A DNA stretch of 64,000 bases from Terrisporobacter petrolearius (GTDB taxonomy: Bacteria > Bacillota > Clostridia > Peptostreptococcales > Peptostreptococcaceae). Positions 36,801-45,973 of the stretch are shown in pieces. Where the stretch lies: assembly GCF_020748185.1 (NCBI RefSeq), contig NZ_JAHZMO010000005.1, forward strand, positions 1 through 64,000, given 5' to 3'. Every line of letters starts with the position of its first letter. Position 1 is the first letter of the stretch. Below the pieces are notes generated by a model. The model did not search any database, was not told the DNA's origin, and saw only the letters and a program-made list of their open reading frames with translations. The translations under genes were made by a program, and so were the position numbers.

Positions 36801-37587
36801 CTAGGTATTCACTATAGAATCCAATAGATCCTAAACATACAAAATAAATTCTAGACACAGGCACAGCCGGATAATATGCTGTATTAGCAAGAACTAATAT
36901 ATTTCCTACTCTACCTAAAATTTTAGCTTCTGTACAAGCTAACCAACCAGCAGTAAAATTAAGAAAGCTATCTCCAAAACGATAAGGATTGAATATACAT
37001 CCAAATATATCTTGTCCACAGCCATATCTTTCATCCTTACAACAATTACAACAATATTCTTTATCAAGTAATTTTTGTAAATCGTCCTCGAAATTTGTAG
37101 CTTCTGGATCATATTGGAATACTATAGCATCCAGGCTACAAAGTGATACTCGATTAACTGCCATAGGAAATTGTTCAGCATCTAAAATAGAAGCAGCTAA
37201 AGTTGGATATACAACAGAGTTACCACTTATATTTATGAAATTAGATTGACATGGATCAATGCTAGTTAGTGTAGCATAAGGATCAAATATATTATCATTA
37301 TCATCTGGATCGCTTTCTAAAGCAGTACCTACTAAAAAATTTTTACCTATAAAAGCAAACTCGTCAAATAGTACATCATCTTTTATTGATGGATCAGATA
37401 ATAATCTTAAAGCTCTTATCATATCTTTTGCACAACAACAATTCTCTTCTTTTGAACAAGGTTTTGGTTCTGGACAAGGTTTTGGTTCTGGACAAGGTTT
37501 TGGTTCTGGGCAAGGACCTGGTCCTGAACAAGAATGTGACTCACTGTTTTGAGATGGTTTTGAAACCATCCAACCATTATTACTCAT
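36796..37587 (-). CDS. MSNNGW-family Cys-rich protein, copy 2 (candidate exosporium protein)
   Basis: A 263-residue paralogue of the gene at 30205. It shares MSNNGW, CCCAKDM, LLSDPSIKDDVLFDEFAF, FLVGTALE, SIDPCQ, LDAIVFQYDPEAT, AGWLACTEAKILGRVGNIL and IYFVCLGSIGFY. The N-terminal region carries a PCPEPK tandem repeat from an 18-bp DNA repeat, a likely flexible or length-variable segment. Cys-rich patches (CCNCCKDERYGC) are present. The start ATG 37587 has AAAGGAG upstream, and a sigma-K-like promoter with GTAACA lies at 37634-37663. Probable spore outer-layer protein; not assigned to a named family. Confidence 0.75.
   Translation of the reverse strand: MSNNGWMVSKPSQNSESHSCSGPGPCPEPKPCPEPKPCPEPKPCSKEENCCCAKDMIRALRLLSDPSIKDDVLFDEFAFIGKNFLVGTALESDPDDNDNIFDPYATLTSIDPCQSNFINISGNSVVYPTLAASILDAEQFPMAVNRVSLCSLDAIVFQYDPEATNFEDDLQKLLDKEYCCNCCKDERYGCGQDIFGCIFNPYRFGDSFLNFTAGWLACTEAKILGRVGNILVLANTAYYPAVPVSRIYFVCLGSIGFYSEYLD
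37454..37525. repeat. 18-bp coding tandem repeat
   Basis: About four units of an 18-bp repeat (unit GGACAAGGTTTTGGTTCT on the plus strand) encode the PCPEPK repeats of copy 2. The fourth unit is diverged. Such repeats can expand or contract by slippage. Confidence 0.85.
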
Positions 37588-37633
37588 AAAATTTACTCCT
37601 TTCAAATATTATAAGCTTTATTTGCTTATAATA

Positions 37634-37663
37634 TAATATATCTACAAAACAAAACAATGTTAC
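37634..37663 (-). promoter_or_regulatory. Sigma-K-like promoter
   Basis: On the minus strand CTTATTTGGTAACATT is followed, 16 bases after AC (37660-37659), by GATATATTA (37642-37634). It is nearly the same as the promoter upstream of the paralogue at 30205. Confidence 0.45.
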
Positions 37664-37892
37664 CAAATAAGATATAAATATTTTATAATATTTATATCTA
37701 TAGAAGAAATTTTTATATTTCCTAAGTTATATAATTAAATGACACAAACATGTACACAAAAAACACCATCTAGGATTTAAAAATTAAAAGGTAAGTAAAT
37801 ATTAAAACACTCTGAAGAACCTCTATACAGAAATATAAAATTATACCTCTGTATAGAGGCTGTTTAGTAAGATTAACTTTGCCTTCATTACT

Positions 37893-38740
37893 TGAGACTG
37901 TGAAATTTTTTCTGTAAATAGCTTTCTATGATAAATTTGTTAAGGCGTGGGTAGAATAAAAATCTATCCGTACCTTAACTTGAATGTAATTCTAATTTAA
38001 TTGCACATCAAGCACATCTTTAAAAAGGTGTTTTTTCTAGTTGTAAATAATTGTTAATCTAGTTATCCATCATACATTATTGATAGCTCTCCCCCCAATT
38101 TCTAAGATGTAAAGCCCATTTTTGCAACCTCAAAGGTATATAAAAATAAAGCTTTAAGTAAAGCCCTATCACTTAGAAATACGCTACGTTGACGGTTTAA
38201 GCCTCTATCTGTACTATTTAGACTTTCAATTGCATTCGTAGTATAGATAACCTTACGTACATCTGCAGAAAATTTAAATATAGGACTTATTGCATCTCAA
38301 TTTTTAGAGCAACTTTTCATAGCGTTTGGATAATAATCTTGCCATTTTTCAGTTATTCTTAACATTATTTCATAATCTTGTTCTTCCCTATGAGCATGAT
38401 ATATTGATTTTAAATCTTTAGCGAACTCTTTTTTATCCTTATCAGCTACATATTTTAATGTGTTTCTAATTTGATACACGATACATCTTTGATATTCAGT
38501 GTTTGGAAAGGCTACATTTATTGAATTTTTAATACCAAAAAGACCATCTGCACAAATAATTAAAATATTTTTTACACCTCTATTTTTTATATCTGTAAGA
38601 ACTTTTAACCAATATTTAGATGTTTCATTCTCACCAATCCAAATACCTAAAACCTCTTTAGTTCCTTCTAAAGTTATACCTATTACAACATATGCAACCT
38701 TGTTGATTATTCAATCTTCACTTCTAACTTTTATAATGAA
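37893..38740 (-). mobile_element. IS256-family insertion sequence relic 2
   Basis: A minus-strand transposase remnant. The catalytic core reads VAYVVIGITLEGTKEVLGIW, then NILIICADGLFGIKNSI, and YQIRNTLKYVADKDKKEFAK lies in the open frame 38297-38479. The C-terminal part is decayed and parallels relic 1 (37893-38335 against 31065-31500). Several stops and shifts are present. It has the same orientation as relic 1. Confidence 0.85.
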
Positions 38741-38960
38741 TAACATTATACCTTTTAATCCATCTTTGAAGTACTGAATCTGAGGAAATATTATACTGTA
38801 TATATATTTCTAACAATGACCCTTTACCTGTAAGACACTCTTGCACATATTTAACTTTTATTTCAAAAGATATTCTAGATTTTCTAGACATAAAAATACT
38901 CCCTTCATGATAACAGTTTTATTGTTTTAACTGTCTGCCATAAAGGGAGCATATCACATA
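38741..38960 (-). mobile_element. IS3/IS150-like orfA fragment fused to relic 2
   Basis: From ATG 38891 the minus strand encodes MSRKSRISFEIKVKYVQECL and then YNISSDSVLQRWIKRY, a helix-turn-helix OrfA start of the IS150 type. It runs directly into IS256-type sequence (VIHYK). Upstream, CTCCCTTCATG/CATAAAGGGAG arms at about 38899-38950 form a hairpin typical of such element ends. Confidence 0.7.
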
Positions 38961-39010
38961 TCATTATCAGAAAAATACACACTTTGTTTTATATACCCTA
39001 AAATTTTATT

Positions 39011-40612
39011 TTATAATACTGAACTTATTTTTGATGTGGAGTAAATTGTTATACCTGAATCATTGTTATTCACTAACATAACCCCACTACCAACCTGTTT
39101 AATAACACCATTTATATCTTCTTCAAACGGTGTTGATATATTTTCCTTACTTATTTCCACACTGCTTATTAAACTGGTAGGTCTTTTATCCAATTTCACA
39201 TCTTCCACAACATAATTTTTACTTTCAATAACTTTAACTGACTTAACCATATCTACTTTTTCTATCTTATCTATTTTCGATACTGAATCATATTTAACAT
39301 CTTTTATACTCTTTATTGATTCTGCATTTTCTTTAGTAGCAACAAAAGCCGTTTCATCCTTATTCACTATATTGTTTATAGTACTATTTGAAACATTAAT
39401 AATATTATTTATGGAAGTTTCATTTTCTTCTTTTTTCTCTAGTATGTTATCATCGTATTCAATATCTACAGAATCTACAAAACTATCCTTAGAATAATTT
39501 ATATCTTTAACTACTTGACTTATTATATTTTCATTTTCATCTATATTAACTAATATATTTTTTATATTATTAGGTACTACTGTTATAGTTTCCATAGATA
39601 CTTTTAATGGTTCAAAGGTTCCGTCATCCAGTACTATACCTATATAATTCTCTCCTGTTGGATCAAAAGTTAGGTATTTATCTTTTATTTCTTCTTTATT
39701 AATATTTTTATTACTAGGCTCAACAATTAAAATATCAACAGTTTGAGGTTTAATTAGCTGAATATCTGTATTAATATTTCCTATTACTTTTTCTTCATAA
39801 ACAGGTTTTATATCTGTTATCCCTTTTGATTTTTTTTCTATAATATCTTTAACTACTTTTGTAGACGATTGATTTGTAATTACTTTGCAATCCTTCATAT
39901 GTATCTCTGTTACTATTCCCACTTCTTCTACTTTTATAGGTTTTGCCACTTCAACTTCATCAGAGTTATTAGTTAAAACAAGCATTTCTTCAGTTTCAAT
40001 ATCTTTTATCACTTTTTCCTTATTGTCTTCTATGGAACTTAACACATTATCTTTTTCCACATTTACTTTAAAATCTTCCAAAACACCTTTTCTTTTTATA
40101 TCTAACGATGTATCATGGCTTAAAGCTTCCTTTTTATCCACAGATCTAATATTACTCATATAACTATCACATTTTGTTCCCTTGCAATAAATTGTATTTA
40201 TATTATTTTTATTTTCTTGTATATACCATTCTATATTCTTTTCCTTTGATAAACTATTACCCCCTCTATAATATCCTGCATTTTTATAATCTTGTGTTAT
40301 TTCCTTTTCAATAATATTTTCTACTTCTGTTATAAATATATTTTTAACCCTATCATCCAAATTAGTATCTAATATTTTTAATTTTACTATGTCTTCTAAA
40401 CGTAATGCTTCTTTATCTATTATTATTATGTTTCTATTTATTTTAATTAAGTCTACATTATTATTAGTAATTTTTATTTCTTTTCTTACTCCATCTACCG
40501 TAATTATTTCCATATTAATTTCATTATTTCTTTTATTTGATAGCATATTTACTATATCATTTATAAGATCAAAAACTTTGGTAAATATCTTATTCTCATT
40601 TTTTTTACTCAT
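39011..40612 (-). CDS. Large hypothetical protein, candidate spore coat/exosporium component
   Basis: A 533-residue protein, rich in Lys, Ile, Val, Asn, Asp and Glu, with no signal peptide or membrane helix. The first 110 residues look folded (NNEINMEIITVDGVRKEIKI and HTH-like EALRLEDIVKLKI). The middle is low-complexity and probably extended, with repeated VIKDI/VVKDI-type segments. A second compact segment is YLTFDPTGENYIGIVLDDGT. I do not recognise a family. The start ATG 40612 follows AAAAGGAG; the longer GTG frame is less likely. Location next to the 24-Cys protein suggests a structural spore-surface role, which is inference only. Confidence 0.65.
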   Translation of the reverse strand: MSKKNENKIFTKVFDLINDIVNMLSNKRNNEINMEIITVDGVRKEIKITNNNVDLIKINRNIIIIDKEALRLEDIVKLKILDTNLDDRVKNIFITEVENIIEKEITQDYKNAGYYRGGNSLSKEKNIEWYIQENKNNINTIYCKGTKCDSYMSNIRSVDKKEALSHDTSLDIKRKGVLEDFKVNVEKDNVLSSIEDNKEKVIKDIETEEMLVLTNNSDEVEVAKPIKVEEVGIVTEIHMKDCKVITNQSSTKVVKDIIEKKSKGITDIKPVYEEKVIGNINTDIQLIKPQTVDILIVEPSNKNINKEEIKDKYLTFDPTGENYIGIVLDDGTFEPLKVSMETITVVPNNIKNILVNIDENENIISQVVKDINYSKDSFVDSVDIEYDDNILEKKEENETSINNIINVSNSTINNIVNKDETAFVATKENAESIKSIKDVKYDSVSKIDKIEKVDMVKSVKVIESKNYVVEDVKLDKRPTSLISSVEISKENISTPFEEDINGVIKQVGSGVMLVNNNDSGITIYSTSKISSVL

Positions 40613-40635
40613 TTTTTTCACTCCTTTTCAAAAAC

Positions 40636-40673
40636 AAATCTCCTCATTATACCTATGTATAATAAGGAGATTT
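40636..40673 (-). terminator. Hairpin between two surface-protein genes
   Basis: AAATCTCCT/AGGAGATTT with inner ATTATA/TATAAT pairing forms a long stem followed on the minus strand by GTTTTTG. It may end the upstream 304-residue gene or attenuate the downstream one. A second stem (AGGACTAA/TTAGTCCT) lies at 40688-40714. Confidence 0.55.
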
Positions 40674-40724
40674 TATTACATAAGACAAGGACTAAATTAT
40701 TAGTGATTAGTCCTATACATACTT

Positions 40725-41639
40725 TTATCCATTGTAGTGACAGTTTGAGCCAATTCTTCCATCTGTACAAGTAATACTGCTTGGACTCGTATTTGTATAT
40801 ACTATAAGCTCTTCTTTTACTATGGCATATATTGTCTTGCTTATTAATAAAGTTGAAAAAGCATCTGCACAGAATTTATTTGTTGTTGAATCATAAGTTT
40901 TTGTTGATCTTATACAATCTATTGACAGACACGCATCAAAAATTTCTTCAAAGTGTACTCTATTTCTACCTGTTGGTAAACATATTGTTCCAAAGAAATC
41001 TGCTTTATTAAATCCAAACCCTGCGCTTAATGGTCCACTAAATGATTCAGTTTCTGCTCTAAATTTTTCACAACCTATTTTACCTTTAACTATAAGTTTC
41101 GCTTTACAAATATAAAAATCTAAACAATCTTCACCTATTATAGTTTTTCTTCCTTCTTCACAGCATTCAATGTCTATTGTCTTACTTCCTTTGTATATGT
41201 TATATAATTTTTTCTTTATAGAACCTCCATTGCAATCAAATTCACATTTGCAACTTTCAGATTCATCAGATGAATGAAAAGATACTTCATTATCTAAGCT
41301 ATCGATTCTTACTTCAATCTCCTCATCTATTAGTCCTATGCATTTATACTTAACTATAATTGTTTCTATACATATTTCATCCCCTTGTTTATAGTCGCCA
41401 TTTGATGTTATAGTAAATTCAATATCTTTTAAATATTTTCTCTGCTTATCTTCTAAATATACACAGTCGTATATTCTATCAGATAGTACTGGAATCCCCT
41501 TTGCTGTACATATATCCAACGGAGCTGCTATCTCTTTTGGAGAGCAGCATCCTTCTTGGCATCTGTTTGGCTTTTCAACTGGACCTGGTTTTTCACAGCC
41601 ACAACAATCTTGATTTAAATTGTCTTTTACTTCACTCAT
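40725..41639 (-). CDS. Cysteine-rich protein resembling Csx exosporium proteins
   Basis: A 304-residue protein with 24 cysteines (about 8 percent), including CC pairs at the N-terminus (DCCGCEKPGP, EGCCSPKE) and CKCEFDCNGG. After a short Cys/Pro-rich head, a body begins PLDICTAKGIPVLSDRIYDC; this resembles SPOCS-type or clostridial spore-surface domains that end with repeated beta strands. Size and Cys content are close to those of the self-assembling cysteine-rich exosporium proteins (Csx) described in C. sporogenes/C. botulinum; orthology is not proven. A sigma-K-like promoter (GTAAC then CATATATTT) lies upstream. GGAGAGG precedes the ATG. Confidence 0.7.
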   Translation of the reverse strand: MSEVKDNLNQDCCGCEKPGPVEKPNRCQEGCCSPKEIAAPLDICTAKGIPVLSDRIYDCVYLEDKQRKYLKDIEFTITSNGDYKQGDEICIETIIVKYKCIGLIDEEIEVRIDSLDNEVSFHSSDESESCKCEFDCNGGSIKKKLYNIYKGSKTIDIECCEEGRKTIIGEDCLDFYICKAKLIVKGKIGCEKFRAETESFSGPLSAGFGFNKADFFGTICLPTGRNRVHFEEIFDACLSIDCIRSTKTYDSTTNKFCADAFSTLLISKTIYAIVKEELIVYTNTSPSSITCTDGRIGSNCHYNG

Positions 41640-41696
41640 GTCATATATCCTCTCCTGATTATTTTTTTAGAAAAGACCATATTCTCTTCTTATATA

Positions 41697-41726
41697 AAAT
41701 ATATGATTTTAATGAGCACATGTTAC
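41697..41726 (-). promoter_or_regulatory. Sigma-K-like promoter
   Basis: On the minus strand GTAAC (41726-41722), 16 bases, then CATATATTT (41705-41697), an 8 of 9 match to CATAnnnTA, about 60 bases before the start at 41639. Confidence 0.45.
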
Positions 41727-41822
41727 TATTAGATAAATATATTTATAGTTTTCAATAATTTATGTATAAAAAACTGTATTTTAATATAAGTATTAATATG
41801 AATATTTTTAAGGAGGGATATT

Positions 41823-42821
41823 ATGCCTTTTATAGATAAAACCTCTATCTTAGTTGAAAGTTCTATTAATAAAGGACTAACCTTATTTGAATTTGGTAAA
41901 AATATTGTCTCTACTCGTATAGATCCTGATTTAAATAATATAGATTCACGTATATTATTTAACGGAGAGTACTCATTTATAGATATTTGGCTAGATGTAG
42001 ATGATAAGGATAATATTTATGGTATATTAAATGATAAAAAAGGAAAACTTAAAAATTTAATTATAACTAGTGATGACGTCGATCTTAATACAATTATTAA
42101 ATATGATTATAAAAATTTTTTTATAAAATTTACTTATATAAAAAAAATAAGTGATGAAAATCATATATTATATTACTCTATAAATAAAAATTTTCCTTAC
42201 TGTGCGTATATAATTCACTTATATAAATCACCAAATATTTGTAAAAAAACTAGAATTGATTTTATAAATTATAGTATATTAACTAACTTCGTCATCACGT
42301 ATAGTAATAATATTCCAACCATATTTTACTTTAAACTAGTAAATCATCATGAGGAACTATTTTCATCTACATTTGATAAAAATCTTTATACATGGTCAAG
42401 TCCTAAACAAATAACTAATTCTAAAAAAGATAAAATTTATTTATCTGCAATAAAAGATAATAAAAATAACTATCATATAGTTTTTGCAGAAAATAATAAA
42501 AATAGGTACTATTGTAAATACATACAAGGAAATTTTATAGAAGATAATTTTAATATTACATCAGAAAAATATATCAGCAAAAATTCCATGTGTGTATTTC
42601 CTAATTTAATTTCTACTTATTCAAAAATATATATTCAATGGATTGAGTATTTCGATTTATATACTAGTGAATCTTTAGATTTTGGCAAATCATGGTCAGA
42701 TCCAAAATTGAATTATTCAGCATCAGATTTTCCTTTTCAAAGATATGAATTTAGATCAAATAATAATATTTATAATACTTCTACTATCTATGCACTGAAA
42801 AATCACAGTATTATATTATAA
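41823..42821 (+). CDS. Asp-box beta-propeller-like hypothetical protein
   Basis: A 332-residue protein without a signal peptide. Repeated strand patterns fit a sialidase-like beta propeller, and SLDFGKSWSDP is a canonical Asp-box (S-x-D-x-G-x-x-W); NLYTWSSPKQI is a degenerate one. No sialidase catalytic residues are evident, so a structural or sugar-binding role is more likely. GGAGGG precedes the ATG. It is divergent from the 24-Cys protein and followed at 23 bases by a zinc-ribbon gene. I infer spore-surface association from the neighbourhood. Confidence 0.65.
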   Translation: MPFIDKTSILVESSINKGLTLFEFGKNIVSTRIDPDLNNIDSRILFNGEYSFIDIWLDVDDKDNIYGILNDKKGKLKNLIITSDDVDLNTIIKYDYKNFFIKFTYIKKISDENHILYYSINKNFPYCAYIIHLYKSPNICKKTRIDFINYSILTNFVITYSNNIPTIFYFKLVNHHEELFSSTFDKNLYTWSSPKQITNSKKDKIYLSAIKDNKNNYHIVFAENNKNRYYCKYIQGNFIEDNFNITSEKYISKNSMCVFPNLISTYSKIYIQWIEYFDLYTSESLDFGKSWSDPKLNYSASDFPFQRYEFRSNNNIYNTSTIYALKNHSIIL

Positions 42822-42844
42822 ATATATTTTAAAGGAGATAAGTT

Positions 42845-43306
42845 ATGCTTTGTAAGAACTGTGGATTTAATTACGATGAAGAAGATAAATTCTGTCCTAA
42901 ATGTGGTGGAAAAACAGATGTGAACGATAAAGAAGAAAAAATAATAATTTTTAATTCTGATAATAAAAGTAGTCATGAAGAATATTATAGACGTGGCAAA
43001 ACAGGCAATAGCATTTATGATGAATTTGCTAATCTAAAGCCTTATTATCAACTAGAATTCACCAAAATAAAAGATAGTGGTGAAACTTATAAAGGTAAGT
43101 TTAATTTCTTTCCTTTTTTATTTTCTTGGATTTGGATGCTGACAAAAAAAATGTATGTTGGAGCTGTAGTATATATTATTGTAGTCGGAGCATTAACTAA
43201 TTATGTTCATGGTGTTTTTTCTTTATTATTTGCAATAGTTATGGGAATTAGGGCTAACTATATGTATTATAATTACTACACTAAGGGTACATATAAACTT
43301 TGGTGA
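42845..43306 (+). CDS. Zinc-ribbon membrane protein, DUF2628-like
   Basis: A 153-residue protein with an N-terminal zinc ribbon (CKNCGFNYDEEDKFCPKCGG), a polar linker, and a C-terminal DUF2628-type membrane segment (FFPFLFSWIWMLTKKMYVGA followed by a second helix and GIRANYMYYNYY). Such proteins are small integral membrane proteins of unknown function. AAAGGAG precedes the ATG, and a strong terminator follows. Probably cotranscribed with the propeller-like gene. Confidence 0.8.
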   Translation: MLCKNCGFNYDEEDKFCPKCGGKTDVNDKEEKIIIFNSDNKSSHEEYYRRGKTGNSIYDEFANLKPYYQLEFTKIKDSGETYKGKFNFFPFLFSWIWMLTKKMYVGAVVYIIVVGALTNYVHGVFSLLFAIVMGIRANYMYYNYYTKGTYKLW

Positions 43307-43313
43307 TTTATTT

Positions 43314-43352
43314 AAAGCAGTATATGTAAAATTTACATATACTGCTTTTTTT
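43314..43352. terminator. Bidirectional terminator
   Basis: AAAGCAGTATATGTAAA and its complement form a 17-bp perfect stem with T tracts, between convergent genes. Confidence 0.9.
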
Positions 43353-43995
43353 AAGTTAATGACTTTATTATATTTTGAATTACCATGTTAATTTCTTTTT
43401 CATCGTTCCACTGCAAATCAGGAAATAAAACAAATCTAGGTATTAAAAATCCCAAAATATTAGTTATAATAATCCTGAAAAAAGTAATCTCATCCACATC
43501 TGTAATTTCATTTTTATCCTTTAACCTCTTAGTTAATTTTGTAAATACAGGATATGCATCAACTAAAAATATTTCTTTTATTTCTTCCTTTATATAATCT
43601 TGTGATATGATTTCCTGAATAATAATCCTAAATAATGGTGTTTCATCTTTAGCAAATTCATATCTATCTCTTACTATAACCTCAACAAAGCTTTCTAGTG
43701 TGCTGTAATCTTTATCTAATACACTAGATATAAATTCTTTTATAATTTTAGGTTTCACAAATCTAATAAATGATGGAATAAATATGGCATCTAACAAATC
43801 TTTCTTTGTTTTATATTGTCTAAAAATTGTTCCTTCAGCTACTCCAGCTCTTTTTGCAATTTCTGCGGTTGATACTTTTTCATATCCTTTTTCACTAATA
43901 AGCTCTACAGCTGCTACCAAAATATTTTCCTGTTTTTTTGTAAGTTTATTTTCTTTATTACCTTCTTCAATAATATAGTTAATCCATTTACTCAT
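43351..43995 (-). CDS. TetR family transcriptional regulator
   Basis: A 214-residue regulator. The N-terminal helix-turn-helix reads ILVAAVELISEKGYEKVSTA then IAKRAGVAEGTIFRQYKTKK, followed by an all-helical ligand domain. It is the last gene of an ABC-2 exporter operon (ATPase, permease, regulator), nine bases after the permease. A palindromic operator candidate lies at the operon promoter, which suggests autoregulated repression relieved by an exporter substrate. Confidence 0.93.
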   Translation of the reverse strand: MSKWINYIIEEGNKENKLTKKQENILVAAVELISEKGYEKVSTAEIAKRAGVAEGTIFRQYKTKKDLLDAIFIPSFIRFVKPKIIKEFISSVLDKDYSTLESFVEVIVRDRYEFAKDETPLFRIIIQEIISQDYIKEEIKEIFLVDAYPVFTKLTKRLKDKNEITDVDEITFFRIIITNILGFLIPRFVLFPDLQWNDEKEINMVIQNIIKSLT

Positions 43996-44004
43996 TTTAT
44001 CACC

Positions 44005-45129
44005 TTACCAAATTCTATGCTTTTTTAATGTTATTATATTTAGTACTGCAAATACCACTGTAAATCCTATAAGCACTAATAAATCCATACTAATTTGTTG
44101 TAAATTATAACCACAAGTCATAACTCCTCTTAAAGCATTACTAGCATAGGTTAATGGCATACATTTTGATAAAATCTGTAGGGGCTCTGCCATATTTCTT
44201 ATGGAAAATAACCCACAGAAAAACACTTGAGGAACTATAACAATAGGGATAAATTGCATAACTTGAAGTTCATTATGTGCATAAGATGATACAAACATTC
44301 CAAAACTTAGAGCACAAAGGGCTATTACGGTGCTTATTAACAAAATAAGGCCTATACTTCCACCATTATATATTTTTAATATACCAATGGAAAAAGCAGA
44401 TATTATTGCAGATTGGACTATGGTAAATATACCAAAACCAATTAAATATCCAAATACTATCTCATATCTTTTAATTGGAGTTGCTAAAAGCCTTTCTAAT
44501 GTTCCTGTTGTACGCTCTCTTAAGAAACTTACTCCTGAAATTAAAAATACAAAGAAAAATATGAATAGTCCTATTAAAAGTGGTCCAATATAATCTATTG
44601 TACTCATATCACTATCACCAAAATAATTATATGTTTCAATTTCTGTTGAATTTATATCTATAGAATCAATTTTACTAGCAAAATCCTTATTTATAATACT
44701 AATCATAGGATTGCTTGCTAAATCTTCTATTATTTTTTTATTATCTTCACCTTTTTTAGTCATATAGTCTTTTACTGCTTCTTGAACATTTTTATTTAAC
44801 TGATTAATTACAGAATTATCAGCACCATTTAATAAAATATTAAGTTCTTTTTCATCTCCATAAATATATGAATCTAACCCTTTATCTTCAAATTTATCTT
44901 CTGCTTCTTTTTTACTCATTATACTTATGTCATTATCTTCATCCATTGATGATAATATATTTTTCACATTAGAATTTTCCACACCTATATTTAATTTAGC
45001 ATCTTCATCAGTAAAAACAAAACTCATTAACGTTAAAACTAGCATAGGAGCAATAATTAATAATGCTAAAGTTCTTTTATCTCGTAAAAATTGTCTAATT
45101 ATTCTACAAACCATAGCACTAATCCTCAT
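44005..45129 (-). CDS. ABC-2 type transporter permease
   Basis: A 374-residue permease: one N-terminal helix (LALLIIAPMLVLTLMSFVF), an external domain to about residue 175, then five helices to the C-terminus. The ABC2 signature is visible around FLRERTTGTLERLLATPIKR. It forms a drug or lipid exporter with the ATPase encoded just upstream; the start (ATG 45129) overlaps the ATPase stop by 11 bases and uses AGGGGG inside the ATPase tail. Confidence 0.9.
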   Translation of the reverse strand: MRISAMVCRIIRQFLRDKRTLALLIIAPMLVLTLMSFVFTDEDAKLNIGVENSNVKNILSSMDEDNDISIMSKKEAEDKFEDKGLDSYIYGDEKELNILLNGADNSVINQLNKNVQEAVKDYMTKKGEDNKKIIEDLASNPMISIINKDFASKIDSIDINSTEIETYNYFGDSDMSTIDYIGPLLIGLFIFFFVFLISGVSFLRERTTGTLERLLATPIKRYEIVFGYLIGFGIFTIVQSAIISAFSIGILKIYNGGSIGLILLISTVIALCALSFGMFVSSYAHNELQVMQFIPIVIVPQVFFCGLFSIRNMAEPLQILSKCMPLTYASNALRGVMTCGYNLQQISMDLLVLIGFTVVFAVLNIITLKKHRIW

Positions 45130-45853
45130 ATACATCACCCCCTAATTTTAAAAATACTTCTTCTAAAGTATTACATTCATTTTCCTTTATTATATTCTCC
45201 GGTTCTCCTACACAAATGCATCTTCCATTTCTAAGTAACGCCAGTCTATCACAATAAGATGCTTCATCCATAACGTGAGTAGTAATAAGAATAGTTACTC
45301 CATTTTCTTTTAATCTATATAATTCCTGCCAAATTTGTTTTCTAAGTAAAGGATCCATTCCTACTGTAGGCTCATCTAAAATCAATATTTGTGGATTATG
45401 AATTAATGATATGGCAAGAGATAACCTTCTTTTCATACCTCCAGAAAAATTACTTACTATTTTTTTTGCATCTGCATTTAAGTTTACTATCCCCAAACAT
45501 TTTTCAATTCTATTTTTTCTTTCCTTTTTGGGTACCTTATATAATCTGCAATAAAATCTCATATTTTCTTCTGCATTTAAGTCTGTATAAAGAGCATCTG
45601 CTTGAGCTGTATATCCTATGCTTTCTATAATTTCGGGATTAGGTACTTTTTTATTAAAAATAAGTATATCTCCTTTATCATTTTTTTCCATACCCATAAT
45701 GAGCCTTATTAAAGTTGTTTTTCCTGCTCCTGAAGGTCCTAGTAAACAAAATATTTCTCCTTTTTCAATATGAAAAGATACATCTTTCAGCACCTTTTGC
45801 TTTTTATATGATTTATTAATATTTTTTATTTTTATACAATAATTATCTCTCAT
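45119..45853 (-). CDS. ABC transporter ATP-binding protein
   Basis: A 244-residue ATPase with Walker A GPSGAGKTT, signature NFSGGMKRRLSLAISL, Walker B ILILDEPTVGMDP and the switch His in TTHVMDEA, of the DrrA/multidrug ABC-2 class. ATG 45853 lies six bases after AGGAGG; a GTG two codons earlier lies within that spacing. It is the first gene of the exporter-TetR operon. Confidence 0.93.
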   Translation of the reverse strand: MRDNYCIKIKNINKSYKKQKVLKDVSFHIEKGEIFCLLGPSGAGKTTLIRLIMGMEKNDKGDILIFNKKVPNPEIIESIGYTAQADALYTDLNAEENMRFYCRLYKVPKKERKNRIEKCLGIVNLNADAKKIVSNFSGGMKRRLSLAISLIHNPQILILDEPTVGMDPLLRKQIWQELYRLKENGVTILITTHVMDEASYCDRLALLRNGRCICVGEPENIIKENECNTLEEVFLKLGGDVYED

Positions 45854-45867
45854 ATCCACCCTCCTAT

Positions 45868-45885
45868 AATGAGTGATTACTCACT
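45868..45885. promoter_or_regulatory. Candidate TetR operator
   Basis: TGAGT-GATT-ACTCA at 45870-45883 has perfect 5-bp arms and lies in the leader or promoter of the ABC exporter operon that ends in its tetR gene. Confidence 0.55.
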
Positions 45886-45973
45886 TTATATTAAGATAAC
45901 ATAATTGATATTCTATAGCAAGAAAAAAGTCTATCTTAAATAGTTAAAAGATAGACCTTAGTATAATTTGATT

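Noticed and set aside
37440-37530. CRISPR-like array
   Set aside because: The units are contiguous 18-bp coding repeats with no spacers; no cas genes are nearby.
37386-37589. Plus-strand frame with repeated VLDKVLVLDK
   Set aside because: It is the antisense of the 18-bp repeat coding PCPEPK in copy 2 and has no start signals.
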